Of a stretch of DNA of 64,000 bases, positions 24,974-34,728 are shown piece after piece. The stretch is from positions 806,001 through 870,000 of the forward strand of contig NZ_CP174607.1 in NCBI RefSeq assembly GCF_045999315.1. Direction: 5' to 3'. The notes beneath the pieces are model-generated. The model was not told the origin of the DNA. It did not search any database and saw nothing but the letters and a program-made list of their open reading frames with translations. The DNA is from Peredibacter sp045999315. GTDB lineage: Bacteria; Bdellovibrionota; Bacteriovoracia; Bacteriovoracales; Bacteriovoracaceae. Made by a program: the position numbers and the translations under genes. The first letter of the stretch is position 1; every line of letters starts with the position of its first letter.

Positions 24974-25588
24974 CTATTGATTAGTGATCTTAGCGTTCGC
25001 AGAAGGTTTGTATTCAAAGTTGCCCGGAGGAAAAGATACATTCTCCTTAATATCAATCAGACGAATGTTGGTCTTAGAACCATCGACCTTTGTCAGGATT
25101 ATCTTCTCAAAGCCCTTTAATTCTTTAATCGACTTGGCATCTTTATTAGCTTGAAGCACAACTTCAGTGAAACCCATTTCTTTCTGAATGGTTTTCACGA
25201 AAGTCAGAGTCACTTCATTCTTGTTGTACTTAGTTGTGAATAGTTTCGATTGCTCTACACCATCTTTAACTGAATCAAGAAATTTAATGATCGGAAGATT
25301 AGATGACTTCTGAATCGTTACCTGGTCCTTCTCACCTTTTACGAAGGCCGGTTGAAACAGCCAGCTCTTCTGAGGGTTGACCACGAACAGAGTTGGATTC
25401 GGTTGGGTTACTTCAAAACGAAGGTGTCCCGGAAACTTGTAATCAATTTTACCAAAGCTCTTACGCTCTTTCCCCGTTACAGACTTAAGAGTTTCTTCGT
25501 AATTGGCACTAAATGACGTGGGCACAAAGCTTGAAGCAAAAGATAGAGTCGGGAGAAGTAAAAGACCTAGAAGTAGTTTCATAATCAT
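24974..25588 (-). CDS. lolA: LolA-like outer-membrane lipoprotein carrier protein
   Basis: A 204-aa periplasmic protein with a signal peptide (about residues 1-18, SFA-S). The mature part follows the LolA pattern: an early FSANYEETLKSV segment, GKIDYKFPGHLRFEVTQPNP, a hydrophobic strand LFVVNPQKSWLFQP, and a late strand with DGSKTNIRLIDIKENVSFP. LolA carries lipoproteins across the periplasm from LolCDE to LolB. The second ATG at 25582 is an equally good start. It lies downstream of smc but a terminator separates them. Confidence 0.8.
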   Translation of the reverse strand: MIMKLLLGLLLLPTLSFASSFVPTSFSANYEETLKSVTGKERKSFGKIDYKFPGHLRFEVTQPNPTLFVVNPQKSWLFQPAFVKGEKDQVTIQKSSNLPIIKFLDSVKDGVEQSKLFTTKYNKNEVTLTFVKTIQKEMGFTEVVLQANKDAKSIKELKGFEKIILTKVDGSKTNIRLIDIKENVSFPPGNFEYKPSANAKITNQ

Positions 25589-25595
25589 TCCATTG

Positions 25596-25638
25596 AAAAA
25601 AGGGGAAAGCTTCCTCTTACTGAAGTCACTTTTCCCCT
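25596..25638 (-). terminator. Intrinsic terminator downstream of smc
   Basis: Read on the minus strand, AGGGGAAA pairs with TTTCCCCT around an internal loop of about 25 bases and is followed by TTTTTT. It separates smc from the LolA-like gene. Confidence 0.75.
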
Positions 25639-25650
25639 GTCCACAAACCT

Positions 25651-28600
25651 CTAATGGAGTTGAACTGAGACGGCCTTAGACACGCCTGGTTCCTGCATGG
25701 TCACACCGTAAAGTGTGTCATTCAGTTCCATGGTTTTCTTGTTATGGGTAATCAAAATAAATTGTGATTCAGAACTCATCTCACGAAGAAGCTCGTTGAA
25801 TCGACCAACGTTTGCATCATCAAGTGGAGCATCGACCTCATCCAGTAGACAGAATGGAGATGGCTTCACAAGGAAGATAGAGAAGATCAGAGACACAGCT
25901 GTCATCGCCTTCTCACCACCTGACATAAGAGTGATCGAAGTCATCTTCTTACCAGGAGGTTTTGCAGTAATTTCAACACCGCAGTCGATTGAATCAAGGT
26001 CACCAGTCACTTCAAGACGTGCTTCACCACCACCGAAGATGATAGGGAAGACTTTCGAGAAGCGCTCGTTTACTTCGTTAAATGCTTCTTTGAAACGCTC
26101 TTTCGACTTTTCATCAATGTGAGCGATCGCAGTTTGTAGATCTGTTAGCGACTTCTTAAGCTCTTCTTCTTGGGCCTTTAGGAAGTCATAGCGAAGCTTC
26201 TGACGGTCGTAATCTTCGATTGCGGCCCAGTTAATTTCGCCCAGACGGTTAAATTCAGATTTATAATCTTTGAATTTTTCTTTCGCTTCTTTGATCTGAC
26301 CAGGGAAGCGTTTTTCGAATTCGTATTCAATCGCTTCGATTTCTTTTGGACCATCTTCAGTTTCCATCATGTACATAGATGAAAGATCTTTCAGACCTTC
26401 AATCTTGTCAGAGGTGATTTCAAGATGCTTCATCATAGTCGAACGAAGGTCGATCTTATAACGCTCGAAGATGTCCTTCGCGAGAAGTTCTTCTTCCTGA
26501 ATGATTTGTGAAGTTCTAAGCTCAAGCTCAACGTTCTCTTTCTCAATCTTATTAAGACGAGAGTTGATTTCTTTAAGCTCAGATTCTTTTTCCTGCATAG
26601 AAAGAAGGATCTGCGCGATCTGATCTTTCAGAAGGTTAAGATAAGTTTCTTTTTCAGCAAGAACTTCGGCCTGATCACGGTTAGAAGCTTCAACATTTTC
26701 CACTTCAACCTGAGCATTTTCGATTTCTGACTGGAAGTTATTAAGAAGCTCAAGGTTTGCCTCTTGCTTCTCACGGTAACGATCAATTTGAGCGTTTACG
26801 TCTTCAATTTGCGACTTAAGAGAAGTTAGCTGTTGCTGGTAACTCTGAGCTTTTACTTTGAGTTCCATCATTTCATCGCGTTCGTTCTCGAAGCTTACTT
26901 TAAGTTCAGAGAAACGATCTTCAATGTCCGCCACTTCAGATGAAAGTTCTTTTACTTTGCCTTCGAACTCCTCCTTAGCATTAAGGATCTTCTCGTCCGC
27001 CTCGATAAGATCAAGACGAAGTTTTGAAGTTTCAGACTTACGATTCTGAAGAATCTGAAGTCTTGATGAGTTAGAAGATTGGTTCGCCTCTTTAGACTCT
27101 AGTGCCGCTTTAGTAGCAGCATAAAGTGTATTGATTTCGTTGAACTCTTTGTTCTTTTCCTCAAGGGCCACACGCTTCTCAGCAAGTGTGGTCTCAAGTT
27201 GCATGATGTTTGTTTCAAGAATCGCAAGCTCGGCCTGTTTTGCTTCAAGCTCTACACCCATCTCCTGAATCAGGTTGTTACGTTGAACAATACCTTGGGC
27301 CTCAGAAGCTGAATCGTGGCGAACTCCGTAAACTACTGAGTTACCAACTTTTTTAATGAGAACTTTTCCATCCTTAGAAACAAGACCTTTAAATTGAATC
27401 TCGGGGTTAATGCGAGATGCAAGCTCCGTAGTTAAGTTCTCCACAACAAAGAAACCGTTAAGAATCTTTGATAGTTTATCAGCGTATTCTTGATTGTTGA
27501 TACGAACGATATCAACCAGTGCCTTCATGTTCTGACAGCCCTGAGTTTCCAGACGTCCGATTGACTCTTGAGAAATCGTCGCTTCCTGAGGCCATAGAAG
27601 GTCAACAGTCGCGTCGAAATCAGTCATAAGATTAGCGAATGCTTCTTTACCAGAAGTAGCAAGAACTACATCCAGAGATTCGCCAATAAGTTGCTCAACC
27701 GCGACCGCGTACTCAGGATCACACTCGATAAGCTTACCAAGTACTTCCAGAGAACCATCAGTCACTTTTTGAACAAGTTTCACAGCTCCAGCACGACGGC
27801 CTTCTGCTGAGTTATTGATTTCAATAAGTGAGTTACGTTTTGACTCAAGCTGAATAACTTCACGAGAAAGCTCGCGGAATTTAACGTCATTCGCTTTAAG
27901 TTCATTATTGATTGTTTCAACTTCTTCTTTAAGGGCCGGAAGGGCCGCTTTAAGTTCTTCAACTTTTGCGCCGGAAGATTTAACGGTCGCGCGATCTTTC
28001 ATAAGATCGTCAGTGAAGTTCGATGTGCTCTTTTCAAGCGTTTCAATTTCAGAAGTTAGATCTTGAAGAAGACGAGAGTACTCTTCAAGTTTAGAAGAGT
28101 TCTTGAAGGCCTCATTATCAAGTCCTTGGAACTTTTCTTTAGAAGCATTTAGCTCACGGCGCTTTTCATTAAGTTCTTCTTCAAGGTCAAACATTTGAGA
28201 CTTAAGAATCTCAACTTTCTCCTCAAGAGAAGAGAAGTCCATCTGCTCATAGTTGTTTGCTTCTAGATCAGCAAGTTGAGCAGTAAGGGCCTCAAGACGC
28301 TCTGAACGCTTTTCAATATCAACGTTTAGCTCTTCGTTTTCACGATTAGCACGGTCGATTTGCTTTTCTTTATCAATAAGAGACTTCTTAAGGTGCTTCA
28401 CTCTTTCTTCGGAAGCAGCAAGTTGCTTCGAGTGATCATTGAAATCGTCCTGCGCGACATCGATTTTTTCCATCATGTCGGTCTTCTGGATTTTTTCATC
28501 TTCTAGAAGAAGCTCAACCTGAGACTTACGAAGAGTCAGATTCTCATGCTCAACCTGACGGGAAGCAAGCATAGAATCGGCGTTAACGAAGTCTTGAAGG

Positions 28601-29328
28601 TAGTCGTGCTCACGGTGAGATTCAACGATAAGCTCGTACTTCTTGATACGGTCACGTAGAGTTTTTGCTTTCTCAGCTTTCTCTGCCTGCTGCTCAAGTT
28701 TCTTCAGGTTCTTATAAATTTCGTTCTGGAGGTCTTCCAGACGAGTAAGGTTCAATTGAGTTTGTTCGATCTTCTTAAGTGACTCACGCTTACGAAGTTT
28801 AAACTTCGTAATACCCGCCACTTCCTCAATCATCACACGGCGCTCTTCAGGCTTTTGCTGAACGAGCTTGTTAATTTCACCCTGGGCGATAATTGAGTAA
28901 GATTTTGCACCCGCACCAGTATCCATGAATACTTCGTGGATATCTTTCAGACGAGCTGGCTCATTATTAATTCGATATTCAGTCTCACCGTTACGATAAA
29001 GTTTACGAGTAAGGTGAATTTCGGCCGGCTTAGAAATTGTGCCGTTAATATTGATGTGTTTACCGTTTACGTTATCAAGAACAAGAGTCACTTCTGCGAA
29101 TGAAGCTGGCTGATATTTTGATGATCCGGCGAAGATTAGATCTTTCATGGCCGTACCACGAAGGTGCTTCGCTGATTGCTCACCCATTACCCAAAATAGT
29201 GCGTCTACGATGTTCGATTTACCGCAACCGTTTGGACCAACGATCCCTGTGATACCTTCATCAAAAATAATGACGGTCTTGTCTTTAAAGGATTTAAAAC
29301 CTTGAATGATGAGCCTATTAAGTCTCAT
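25651..29328 (-). CDS. smc: Chromosome segregation protein SMC
   Basis: A 1225-aa condensin ATPase that organises and segregates the chromosome. From the chosen start (29328, after GAGAGGA), Walker A GPNGCGKS lies at 31-38. Two very long coiled-coil arms flank a hinge (region LGKLIECDPEYAVAVEQLIG to about FKGLVSKDGKVL). The C-terminal head has the signature LMSGGEKAM and Walker B PFCLLDEVDAPLD. An upstream frame extension to 29397 lacks a ribosome site. The ScpA and ScpB partners are not in the window. Confidence 0.96.
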   Translation of the reverse strand: MRLNRLIIQGFKSFKDKTVIIFDEGITGIVGPNGCGKSNIVDALFWVMGEQSAKHLRGTAMKDLIFAGSSKYQPASFAEVTLVLDNVNGKHININGTISKPAEIHLTRKLYRNGETEYRINNEPARLKDIHEVFMDTGAGAKSYSIIAQGEINKLVQQKPEERRVMIEEVAGITKFKLRKRESLKKIEQTQLNLTRLEDLQNEIYKNLKKLEQQAEKAEKAKTLRDRIKKYELIVESHREHDYLQDFVNADSMLASRQVEHENLTLRKSQVELLLEDEKIQKTDMMEKIDVAQDDFNDHSKQLAASEERVKHLKKSLIDKEKQIDRANRENEELNVDIEKRSERLEALTAQLADLEANNYEQMDFSSLEEKVEILKSQMFDLEEELNEKRRELNASKEKFQGLDNEAFKNSSKLEEYSRLLQDLTSEIETLEKSTSNFTDDLMKDRATVKSSGAKVEELKAALPALKEEVETINNELKANDVKFRELSREVIQLESKRNSLIEINNSAEGRRAGAVKLVQKVTDGSLEVLGKLIECDPEYAVAVEQLIGESLDVVLATSGKEAFANLMTDFDATVDLLWPQEATISQESIGRLETQGCQNMKALVDIVRINNQEYADKLSKILNGFFVVENLTTELASRINPEIQFKGLVSKDGKVLIKKVGNSVVYGVRHDSASEAQGIVQRNNLIQEMGVELEAKQAELAILETNIMQLETTLAEKRVALEEKNKEFNEINTLYAATKAALESKEANQSSNSSRLQILQNRKSETSKLRLDLIEADEKILNAKEEFEGKVKELSSEVADIEDRFSELKVSFENERDEMMELKVKAQSYQQQLTSLKSQIEDVNAQIDRYREKQEANLELLNNFQSEIENAQVEVENVEASNRDQAEVLAEKETYLNLLKDQIAQILLSMQEKESELKEINSRLNKIEKENVELELRTSQIIQEEELLAKDIFERYKIDLRSTMMKHLEITSDKIEGLKDLSSMYMMETEDGPKEIEAIEYEFEKRFPGQIKEAKEKFKDYKSEFNRLGEINWAAIEDYDRQKLRYDFLKAQEEELKKSLTDLQTAIAHIDEKSKERFKEAFNEVNERFSKVFPIIFGGGEARLEVTGDLDSIDCGVEITAKPPGKKMTSITLMSGGEKAMTAVSLIFSIFLVKPSPFCLLDEVDAPLDDANVGRFNELLREMSSESQFILITHNKKTMELNDTLYGVTMQEPGVSKAVSVQLH

Positions 29329-29517
29329 GATGTCCTCTCGCAAAGTGTTTGTGTGTACCATTAAAAACTGAACGAAGCTTCTGCCTCTTGCATCCATTCC
29401 ATACAGCTGAATTTAATGATAGGGGCATCATCCCTTAAACTTGAGTGGCCTGTCTAGATTTTTTGGGCTTACTTTCCCTCACAAATGGTGTCAATGACTC
29501 AACACTCAAAAACAAGA

Positions 29518-29545
29518 TTTGATGGACTTTGACCCAAACTATACT
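29518..29545 (+). promoter_or_regulatory. Possible promoter for the secreted protein at 29576
   Basis: TTTGAT, a 16-base spacer and TATACT (29540-29545) lie about 30 bases ahead of the start. The -35 box is weak. Confidence 0.35.
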
Positions 29546-29575
29546 GAGAATAGTAGGTATTTTCAGGAGGATCCT

Positions 29576-30100
29576 ATGATCAGAAAAACACTTTTCTCTC
29601 TCACCTTAGGACTCGTTTTCGCTTCTACCGCATTCGCGAACAACAAGTTTCAAGAATCGTTCCGCATGGTCTGTGTGACAGAATTTCCCACCACTTCCAT
29701 CATTGCTGAAAAGTCCGGCACTGAATTGGTGGTAAATGTAATTCATCATCATGGCATGAAGTTTATGCCGCTTCATTCGGGAATCATCACTCCCAATGAT
29801 TTGAACACACTGGCAAAAAAGGCCAATGACTTTGGGAAAATTGGTGATCGCTATGAGTTTCGTTGGGACATGTCTAAATGTGAGCGCACGGACACAGAGA
29901 TTTTTTCATGTCACGGCGGTAAGGACACAGTCATTGAAGGCACACCTGTAAATCCATTTTCCATTTATACTCAGCGAGTGACGTCTGAATCGGACGCCGG
30001 AAAGTTTGAAAAACTTCACGTGGGCTTCTTAATTTCCATTGATAAAGACTCTCATAGCTTCTCTATGGGCTATGAGAAATACGAATGCGCTTTTGAATAA
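29576..30100 (+). CDS. Secreted protein of unknown function
   Basis: A 174-aa protein with a signal peptide (MIRKTLFSLTLGLVFASTAFA). The start follows a perfect AGGAGG; the frame extends upstream to 29519 but that part overlaps the likely promoter. Cysteines occur in MVCVTEF, MSKCERT, FSCHGG and KYECAF, an even number that could pair in the periplasm. No family is recognised. Confidence 0.8.
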   Translation: MIRKTLFSLTLGLVFASTAFANNKFQESFRMVCVTEFPTTSIIAEKSGTELVVNVIHHHGMKFMPLHSGIITPNDLNTLAKKANDFGKIGDRYEFRWDMSKCERTDTEIFSCHGGKDTVIEGTPVNPFSIYTQRVTSESDAGKFEKLHVGFLISIDKDSHSFSMGYEKYECAFE

Positions 30101-30170
30101 CCAATTAACTCTTCTGCCTATCGTGGCATGATCCCTGCAACCCTCTTTAGTGAAGAGCTAAGGAGGGTCC

Positions 30171-30374
30171 ATGCGATCAAAATCCTTTTTAAAGCGAATT
30201 AAGACCTTTAAGAATAATATCAAAAAGCGCTTCGATGATCGTCGGAAGTTCGATGATACTTATCGCCCTACCAGTCGAGATGATGTGACTGAAGAGTATG
30301 AATATGAACATCGAAAAGACCGGGACGAGAGGGTCTTGAAAGAGTCAGGTGGGCAGGACATTACCGCCATTTAA
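30171..30374 (+). CDS. Small highly charged protein
   Basis: A 67-aa protein with a strong AAGGAGGG ribosome site. The N-terminal 25 residues are very basic (KRIKTFKNNIKKRF) and the rest alternates Asp, Glu, Arg and Lys (DDVTEEYEYEHRKDRDER). It is probably disordered and cytoplasmic and could bind RNA, DNA or a charged partner. No family is recognised. Confidence 0.6.
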   Translation: MRSKSFLKRIKTFKNNIKKRFDDRRKFDDTYRPTSRDDVTEEYEYEHRKDRDERVLKESGGQDITAI

Positions 30375-30481
30375 CTTGAATTCATTACTTCTATCAACCA
30401 TTTACGAGTCATTTTGACCCACCATTTGCTCATGTCCGAAAACTGCCAGACTTCAAGCTCCCTGTGGGCTAAGATGAGGGC

Positions 30482-31870
30482 ATGAAAACAGATAACGACC
30501 TTAGCTTAAAAAAGATCATTGAAAGAAGAGATCCTCGTTATGATGGTCGATTCTATTATGGGGTTAAGACCACCAAGATCTACTGCCGGCCGGTCTGCCC
30601 AGCAAGGCCCAAGCCTGAGAACATTGTCATATTGAAAAGTACGACCGAGGCCGAAAACGCGGGCTTCAGACCTTGTAAGCGCTGTCGTCCTGATCTGGCC
30701 CCTGGAACTAAGTTCTTCGAAGGAACAGTCAATACTGTTTCCCGTGCCCTACGCATAATTGATGAAGAAAAAGAATCGGCGCTTAATATCGAAAAACTCT
30801 CCGACACCTTAGGTGTTTCTGACCGACATCTGCGGCGTTTGTTTCAAGAACACTTAGGGGCCTCACCGATTGAAGTGATGATCTCAAAACGTCTTCATTT
30901 GGCCCAACAACTCGTGAGAGAAACTTCGGCACCCTTATCAGAAATTGCACTAGCAGTAGGTTTCCAGTCTATTCGTAGATTTAATGAGGCCTTTAAAAAT
31001 CTTTATCATGCTCCTCCATCCGCTTTTCGAAAGGAACAATCAGTTCAAGACAATCAAATTGAACTGGAACTTATGGTAAGAAGGCCCTTTGACTGGAAGA
31101 CCATTCTGGAATACTTCGCTCGTCATGAGAACTACGGCATTGAGAGGGTCACAGATACTTCTTATCAGCGCTTTATTTCTTTTGGGGAAAAATATGGATC
31201 ATTCACCATCACCTACTCTCCGGAAAAATCTCTCTTGAAGGTGAAGCTCACAAATGTACCGATTGCTGAAATTAAATCACTCCTCCTGCGAGTAAGACGA
31301 CAATTAGATCTGGATCACAATCCTGAGCATCTACCAAAAGATAAAAAGCTTAAAGGAAAAGGCATTCGAATTCCTGGTGCCTATGATCCTTTTGAAATCG
31401 CAGTGACGATCATTCTCGGCCAGTTGATTTCTACGAAACAGGCCAAGGCCAAGCAGAAAGAACTCATTCTTAAATATGGTAAAAAGATTGATGAAGAAGT
31501 TTGGGCATTTCCAACGGCCAAAGATCTCATGGATAGTGAAATCGAAACCATTGGCATCACAAGAGTCAAGGCCAGTGCCATACGTGAAATGGCCCGCATG
31601 TATCACTCCGGCGAATTGAATCTCGCGGCCAGTGCAGACATTGAAAAAACTAAAGCTCAGCTTCACTCGATTCATGGTATTGGTCCTTGGACAGTTGAAC
31701 TCATTTGTATGAGATGTCTTGGTGATTCAGATGCTTTCCCTAAATCGGATCTCATTATCAATAAGGCCCTTAAGGCGCATCTCGTGAATGAAGAGGCCTG
31801 GAGCTCTTCTCGAGCTTATCTCACTCACATTCTTTGGAGGGACTATGCAACTGTATTATCAAAAAATTAA
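30482..31870 (+). CDS. Ada-AlkA fusion: regulator and 3-methyladenine DNA glycosylase
   Basis: A 462-aa protein joining three modules. The Ada zinc domain has Cys35, Cys39, Cys65 and Cys68; in Ada, the first cysteine accepts methyl groups from phosphotriesters. An AraC-type HTH follows (about 85-185, ending FKNLYHAPPSAFRK). The AlkA part (about 195-460) has the N-terminal beta domain and the HhH-GPD fold with GIGPWTVELICMR at 399-411 and catalytic Asp423 in FPKSDLII. It both senses alkylation and excises damaged bases. The O6-methylguanine domain of Ada is absent, but ogt overlaps the 3' end by 26 bases and fills that role. Confidence 0.94.
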   Translation: MKTDNDLSLKKIIERRDPRYDGRFYYGVKTTKIYCRPVCPARPKPENIVILKSTTEAENAGFRPCKRCRPDLAPGTKFFEGTVNTVSRALRIIDEEKESALNIEKLSDTLGVSDRHLRRLFQEHLGASPIEVMISKRLHLAQQLVRETSAPLSEIALAVGFQSIRRFNEAFKNLYHAPPSAFRKEQSVQDNQIELELMVRRPFDWKTILEYFARHENYGIERVTDTSYQRFISFGEKYGSFTITYSPEKSLLKVKLTNVPIAEIKSLLLRVRRQLDLDHNPEHLPKDKKLKGKGIRIPGAYDPFEIAVTIILGQLISTKQAKAKQKELILKYGKKIDEEVWAFPTAKDLMDSEIETIGITRVKASAIREMARMYHSGELNLAASADIEKTKAQLHSIHGIGPWTVELICMRCLGDSDAFPKSDLIINKALKAHLVNEEAWSSSRAYLTHILWRDYATVLSKN

Positions 31871-32318
31871 ATCACCGATCGGTGACCTTCATTTAGTGGC
31901 GAACGATAAAGCACTCGTCTACCTTGGCTTCAAAGACCTTGGCTGGGACGCTGTAAAAAAAGCCAATGCCATTATTGAACTCACAAAGACCCAATTGAAT
32001 GAGTATTTTGAAGGGAAGAGAAAAAAATTTGATGTTCCTCTTTCACTGAAAGGAACTGAATTCCAAAACACGGTTTGGAAAACTCTCGGAAAAATCCCTT
32101 TTGGTAAAACCTGGAGTTATGAACAAATGGCCCTGGCAGTGAAGAAACCAACCGCCATGAGAGCAATAGGAAGAACCAATGGGCTTAATCCCATCAGCAT
32201 CATTCTTCCTTGTCACCGGGTGATTGGAAAATCAGGGAGTTTGACCGGCTATGCAGGGGGGCTTCCGGCGAAAGAGTTCCTACTGATCCTAGAGGGGGCC
32301 GGAGCGACCAAAAATTAA
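31845..32318 (+). CDS. ogt: Methylated-DNA-protein-cysteine methyltransferase
   Basis: A 157-aa suicide enzyme that takes methyl groups from O6-methylguanine. The active site PCHRV holds Cys123 (ILPCHRVIGKSG), and the helix-turn-helix arginine finger region is MRAIGRTNG (105-113). The start is set at 31845 after GGAGGG; the frame extends upstream inside the Ada-AlkA gene. The overlap implies translational coupling with its regulator. Confidence 0.95.
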   Translation: MQLYYQKIKSPIGDLHLVANDKALVYLGFKDLGWDAVKKANAIIELTKTQLNEYFEGKRKKFDVPLSLKGTEFQNTVWKTLGKIPFGKTWSYEQMALAVKKPTAMRAIGRTNGLNPISIILPCHRVIGKSGSLTGYAGGLPAKEFLLILEGAGATKN

Positions 32319-32409
32319 ACAACCTTGTAAATAAGCCAATAATCAGCATTTTGTGAGTGTCATTTGTGGTTTTACTGCTATCTTCTCCAAAAAAAGAAGG
32401 AGAAATAGA

Positions 32410-32763
32410 ATGAAAACAATCCTAGCAGCACTCGCAATCATCATGAGCACAACCGCATTTGCCAAAGATCTTTCTTGTGTAAACAATGGAAAAAAAATTC
32501 TTGTTTCTATCAATGAAAAATCGCAGGCGATTAGTATCAGCACTGAAGCTCAAATCATTTCTTTCAAAATCTACGACAAAAAGAAATACCAAGTTGAACA
32601 AGGTAACGTTGTTTCATACAGCGTGAAAGATGGCAGAGATTCAAATGGTTCAGTTTTAAGTGGTGAGATCGCAACTTTGAATAACAACATGGTTGCCATG
32701 AACATTCTGAATGACAGTCTTGGAAAAACCGTAATTTCAATTGATGGCATGAAATGTAAATAG
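32410..32763 (+). CDS. Small secreted protein
   Basis: A 117-aa protein with a signal peptide (MKTILAALAIIMSTTAFA) and an AGAAGGAG ribosome site. The mature part is rich in beta-forming residues and has two cysteines, one near each end (LSCVNNG and MKCK), probably a disulphide. No family is recognised. A frame extension upstream to 32353 has no support. Confidence 0.78.
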   Translation: MKTILAALAIIMSTTAFAKDLSCVNNGKKILVSINEKSQAISISTEAQIISFKIYDKKKYQVEQGNVVSYSVKDGRDSNGSVLSGEIATLNNNMVAMNILNDSLGKTVISIDGMKCK

Positions 32764-32774
32764 TCCTTCAATAA

Positions 32775-32803
32775 GGGTCCAGATGTCCTTTCTGGACCCA
32801 TTT
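32775..32803 (+). terminator. Intrinsic terminator
   Basis: GGGTCCAGA pairs with TCTGGACCC, followed by ATTTCTCTT. The stem is strong and the T-tract moderate. Confidence 0.75.
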
Positions 32804-32876
32804 CTCTTGTATAAATCAGCACTTACCTTTCATTTTTAGATTCAAGAAATTACCCGACTATTCCGATACGAGAAGC

Positions 32877-33908
32877 ATGTGGCTCCCTCTCATAGGCCTC
32901 CTCTTCATTGCTCCGGCCTTCTCTCAGGTCTTTACGGAAGATATTTCCAAGATCAAATACGTGATCGCCGAGCAAGAAGTAGAACGCTATTCAAAGAATC
33001 CTACCGGTGAAGGAATTCCTGCTGAATTCTTAGAGTCCCTTGTCGCCCGAGAATACATTGATCCCATCGTTAATTGTGAGCAAGACAAGTATCGCTATCG
33101 CCCTTCTAGACTTCGTTATGAGGTCATTGCCATTACAGAAGATGAGGTCAAAGTACCAGAAGAGCCTAAGGTCAATATCATCGTAGCGAAGTATGAGTTC
33201 AAAGAAGAAGAAAACCCTCTCGTGACGAAGCTAAAAAGTGTTCTCAATGATCAGGCCAACTCTCCCGGCACATTTCAGCTTAAACAGGCCCAGGGGACCG
33301 GAAAAAAAATCGTTCACTATGCCAGCGAAGGAACCACCATTGATCTAAAATCAAATGTGAGCGCGGAAAATGCGGTTTCAATGAGTATTGATAAGACAAC
33401 TGCAAAACCGAACCCGGTCGGTGCCACTCTTCAGGTGGATCTCGTGAACCGCCTGGATATCAAACAAAGCATCACTGATGACTCCGATATTAGGGGCGCA
33501 GTTGAATCCATTCATTCAACTGGTGCCGCCAATCTGGTTAACTTCAGCGGGATGAAAATGAATCTCAGTACGGTCAAGGCTGAAGCACGACTTGATACAA
33601 AGATTGACAGTAGTACCAAGACCTTTGCCGAAATCAATTATAGCGGTAATGACATCGAGAAAAATGTTCGCGTCAATACCGGCTTTGAATTCAAGGCCGC
33701 CGGTAATGCTGAAATCCTGGTCTTCAGCGGATACAATACGAAGTTCAATGGTTACAAATCAGATAGCTTTGCGGACAAAAAGAAAGAGCTGGAGTTTGGT
33801 GTTAAGTATAAAAATAAAAACGGTGTGAGAATCTTTAGCCGGATCCGTAATGGCAGCGAAAAAAACGATACCGTTTACGAGACCGGCGTAGAAATTGATT
33901 TAAAATAA
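32877..33908 (+). CDS. Exported beta-rich protein, possible outer membrane protein
   Basis: A 343-aa protein with a signal peptide (MWLPLIGLLFIAPAFSQ). Residues 17-130 are acidic and helical or mixed. The C-terminal half (about 160-343) has alternating strands with turns such as NYSGNDIEKNVRVNTGFEFKAA and GVRIFSRIRNGSEKND, resembling an antiparallel beta barrel, but it ends in LK rather than an aromatic residue. No family is recognised. It abuts the convergent GST gene. Confidence 0.65.
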   Translation: MWLPLIGLLFIAPAFSQVFTEDISKIKYVIAEQEVERYSKNPTGEGIPAEFLESLVAREYIDPIVNCEQDKYRYRPSRLRYEVIAITEDEVKVPEEPKVNIIVAKYEFKEEENPLVTKLKSVLNDQANSPGTFQLKQAQGTGKKIVHYASEGTTIDLKSNVSAENAVSMSIDKTTAKPNPVGATLQVDLVNRLDIKQSITDDSDIRGAVESIHSTGAANLVNFSGMKMNLSTVKAEARLDTKIDSSTKTFAEINYSGNDIEKNVRVNTGFEFKAAGNAEILVFSGYNTKFNGYKSDSFADKKKELEFGVKYKNKNGVRIFSRIRNGSEKNDTVYETGVEIDLK

Positions 33909-34541
33909 TTAAATGTGATCGGCCGCTTCGAAATCTTCCTGCATGGCCCCTGCATACCACTCTTTCAGCGCCGATAAGTTCATCATCGTTTCACAATAGC
34001 TCTTCACCGCTCCTTCTACCGGAACTCCGTACGTCACAAATCTACCTACGACCGGCGCATACATGGCATCTACGATGGAAAACTCCCCAAACAGAAACGG
34101 CCCTCCAGATTTTTTCAGCTGTTCCATCCAAAGAGACTTCACGCGATCAATATCGGCCAGCGCGAAACCAAAATCAAAATTCTGATAACTCTTCTTCACA
34201 TTAAATGAAAGTCTTTCACGCATTTTTCCAAATCCTGCGTGCATTTCCATGGAAAGAGCTCTTGCGATGGCCCTTTGTTTTAGGTCTTGAGGGTACATTT
34301 TTTTCTCTGGGAACTTTTCGTTTAAATATTCCATGATGGCGGCAGATTCCCAAATCACCAGATCTCCATCAATGAGAGCAGGTACTTTTCCAGAGGGTGA
34401 GTACTTGGCGATTTCCTGTTTTGTCTCAGGCATATCAAGCTTCACCAAAATTTCTTCGAAGGAAATATTGAAATGCTTCATTAAGACCCAAGGACGCAGA
34501 GACCAGGAAGAATAAGTTTTATTACCGATAATCAGTTTCAT
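33909..34541 (-). CDS. Glutathione S-transferase family protein
   Basis: A 210-aa cytoplasmic protein. The N-terminal thioredoxin-like domain shows LIIGNKTYSSWSLRPW, with the Ser-rich active-site loop at 9-13, the SGKVPALIDGD cis-Pro loop and ESAAIMEYL, the glutathione-binding motif. The C-terminal helical domain follows (about 90-210). The ribosome site is AAGGAG. The substrate is unknown; such proteins detoxify electrophiles or act in disulphide exchange. Confidence 0.88.
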   Translation of the reverse strand: MKLIIGNKTYSSWSLRPWVLMKHFNISFEEILVKLDMPETKQEIAKYSPSGKVPALIDGDLVIWESAAIMEYLNEKFPEKKMYPQDLKQRAIARALSMEMHAGFGKMRERLSFNVKKSYQNFDFGFALADIDRVKSLWMEQLKKSGGPFLFGEFSIVDAMYAPVVGRFVTYGVPVEGAVKSYCETMMNLSALKEWYAGAMQEDFEAADHI

Positions 34542-34631
34542 GAGAGCTCCTTATAAAACTAGGCTAGCTCCGGTAGAAAATCATGTCGATGGAAGAAAGA
34601 AGGTGGGATTAAAAATTGAATATTATAAAGC

Positions 34632-34655
34632 AAAAAGCCCCAATTGCTTGGGGCC
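34632..34655 (-). terminator. Intrinsic terminator
   Basis: On the minus strand, GCCCCAAG-loop-TTGGGGC is followed by TTTTTG. It lies downstream of the two small secreted paralogues. Confidence 0.75.
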
Positions 34656-34659
34656 TATC

Positions 34660-34704
34660 GCTGATGAACTGCAGTAACACCTGAAGAAACATTGTTTCAT
34701 CAGC
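34660..34704 (-). other. Stem-loop in the 3' untranslated region
   Basis: GCTGATGAA at 34660-34668 pairs with TTCATCAGC at 34696-34704 around a 27-base loop. It lies between the stop of the secreted paralogue and the terminator. It might stabilise the transcript or bind a factor; there is no T-run after it. Confidence 0.5.
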
Positions 34705-34728
34705 ATTAACTGAATTCTTTATGACAAA

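Noticed and set aside
25715..26122. 135-aa plus-strand frame in smc
   Set aside because: It is a shadow of the conserved SMC head domain in the other strand.
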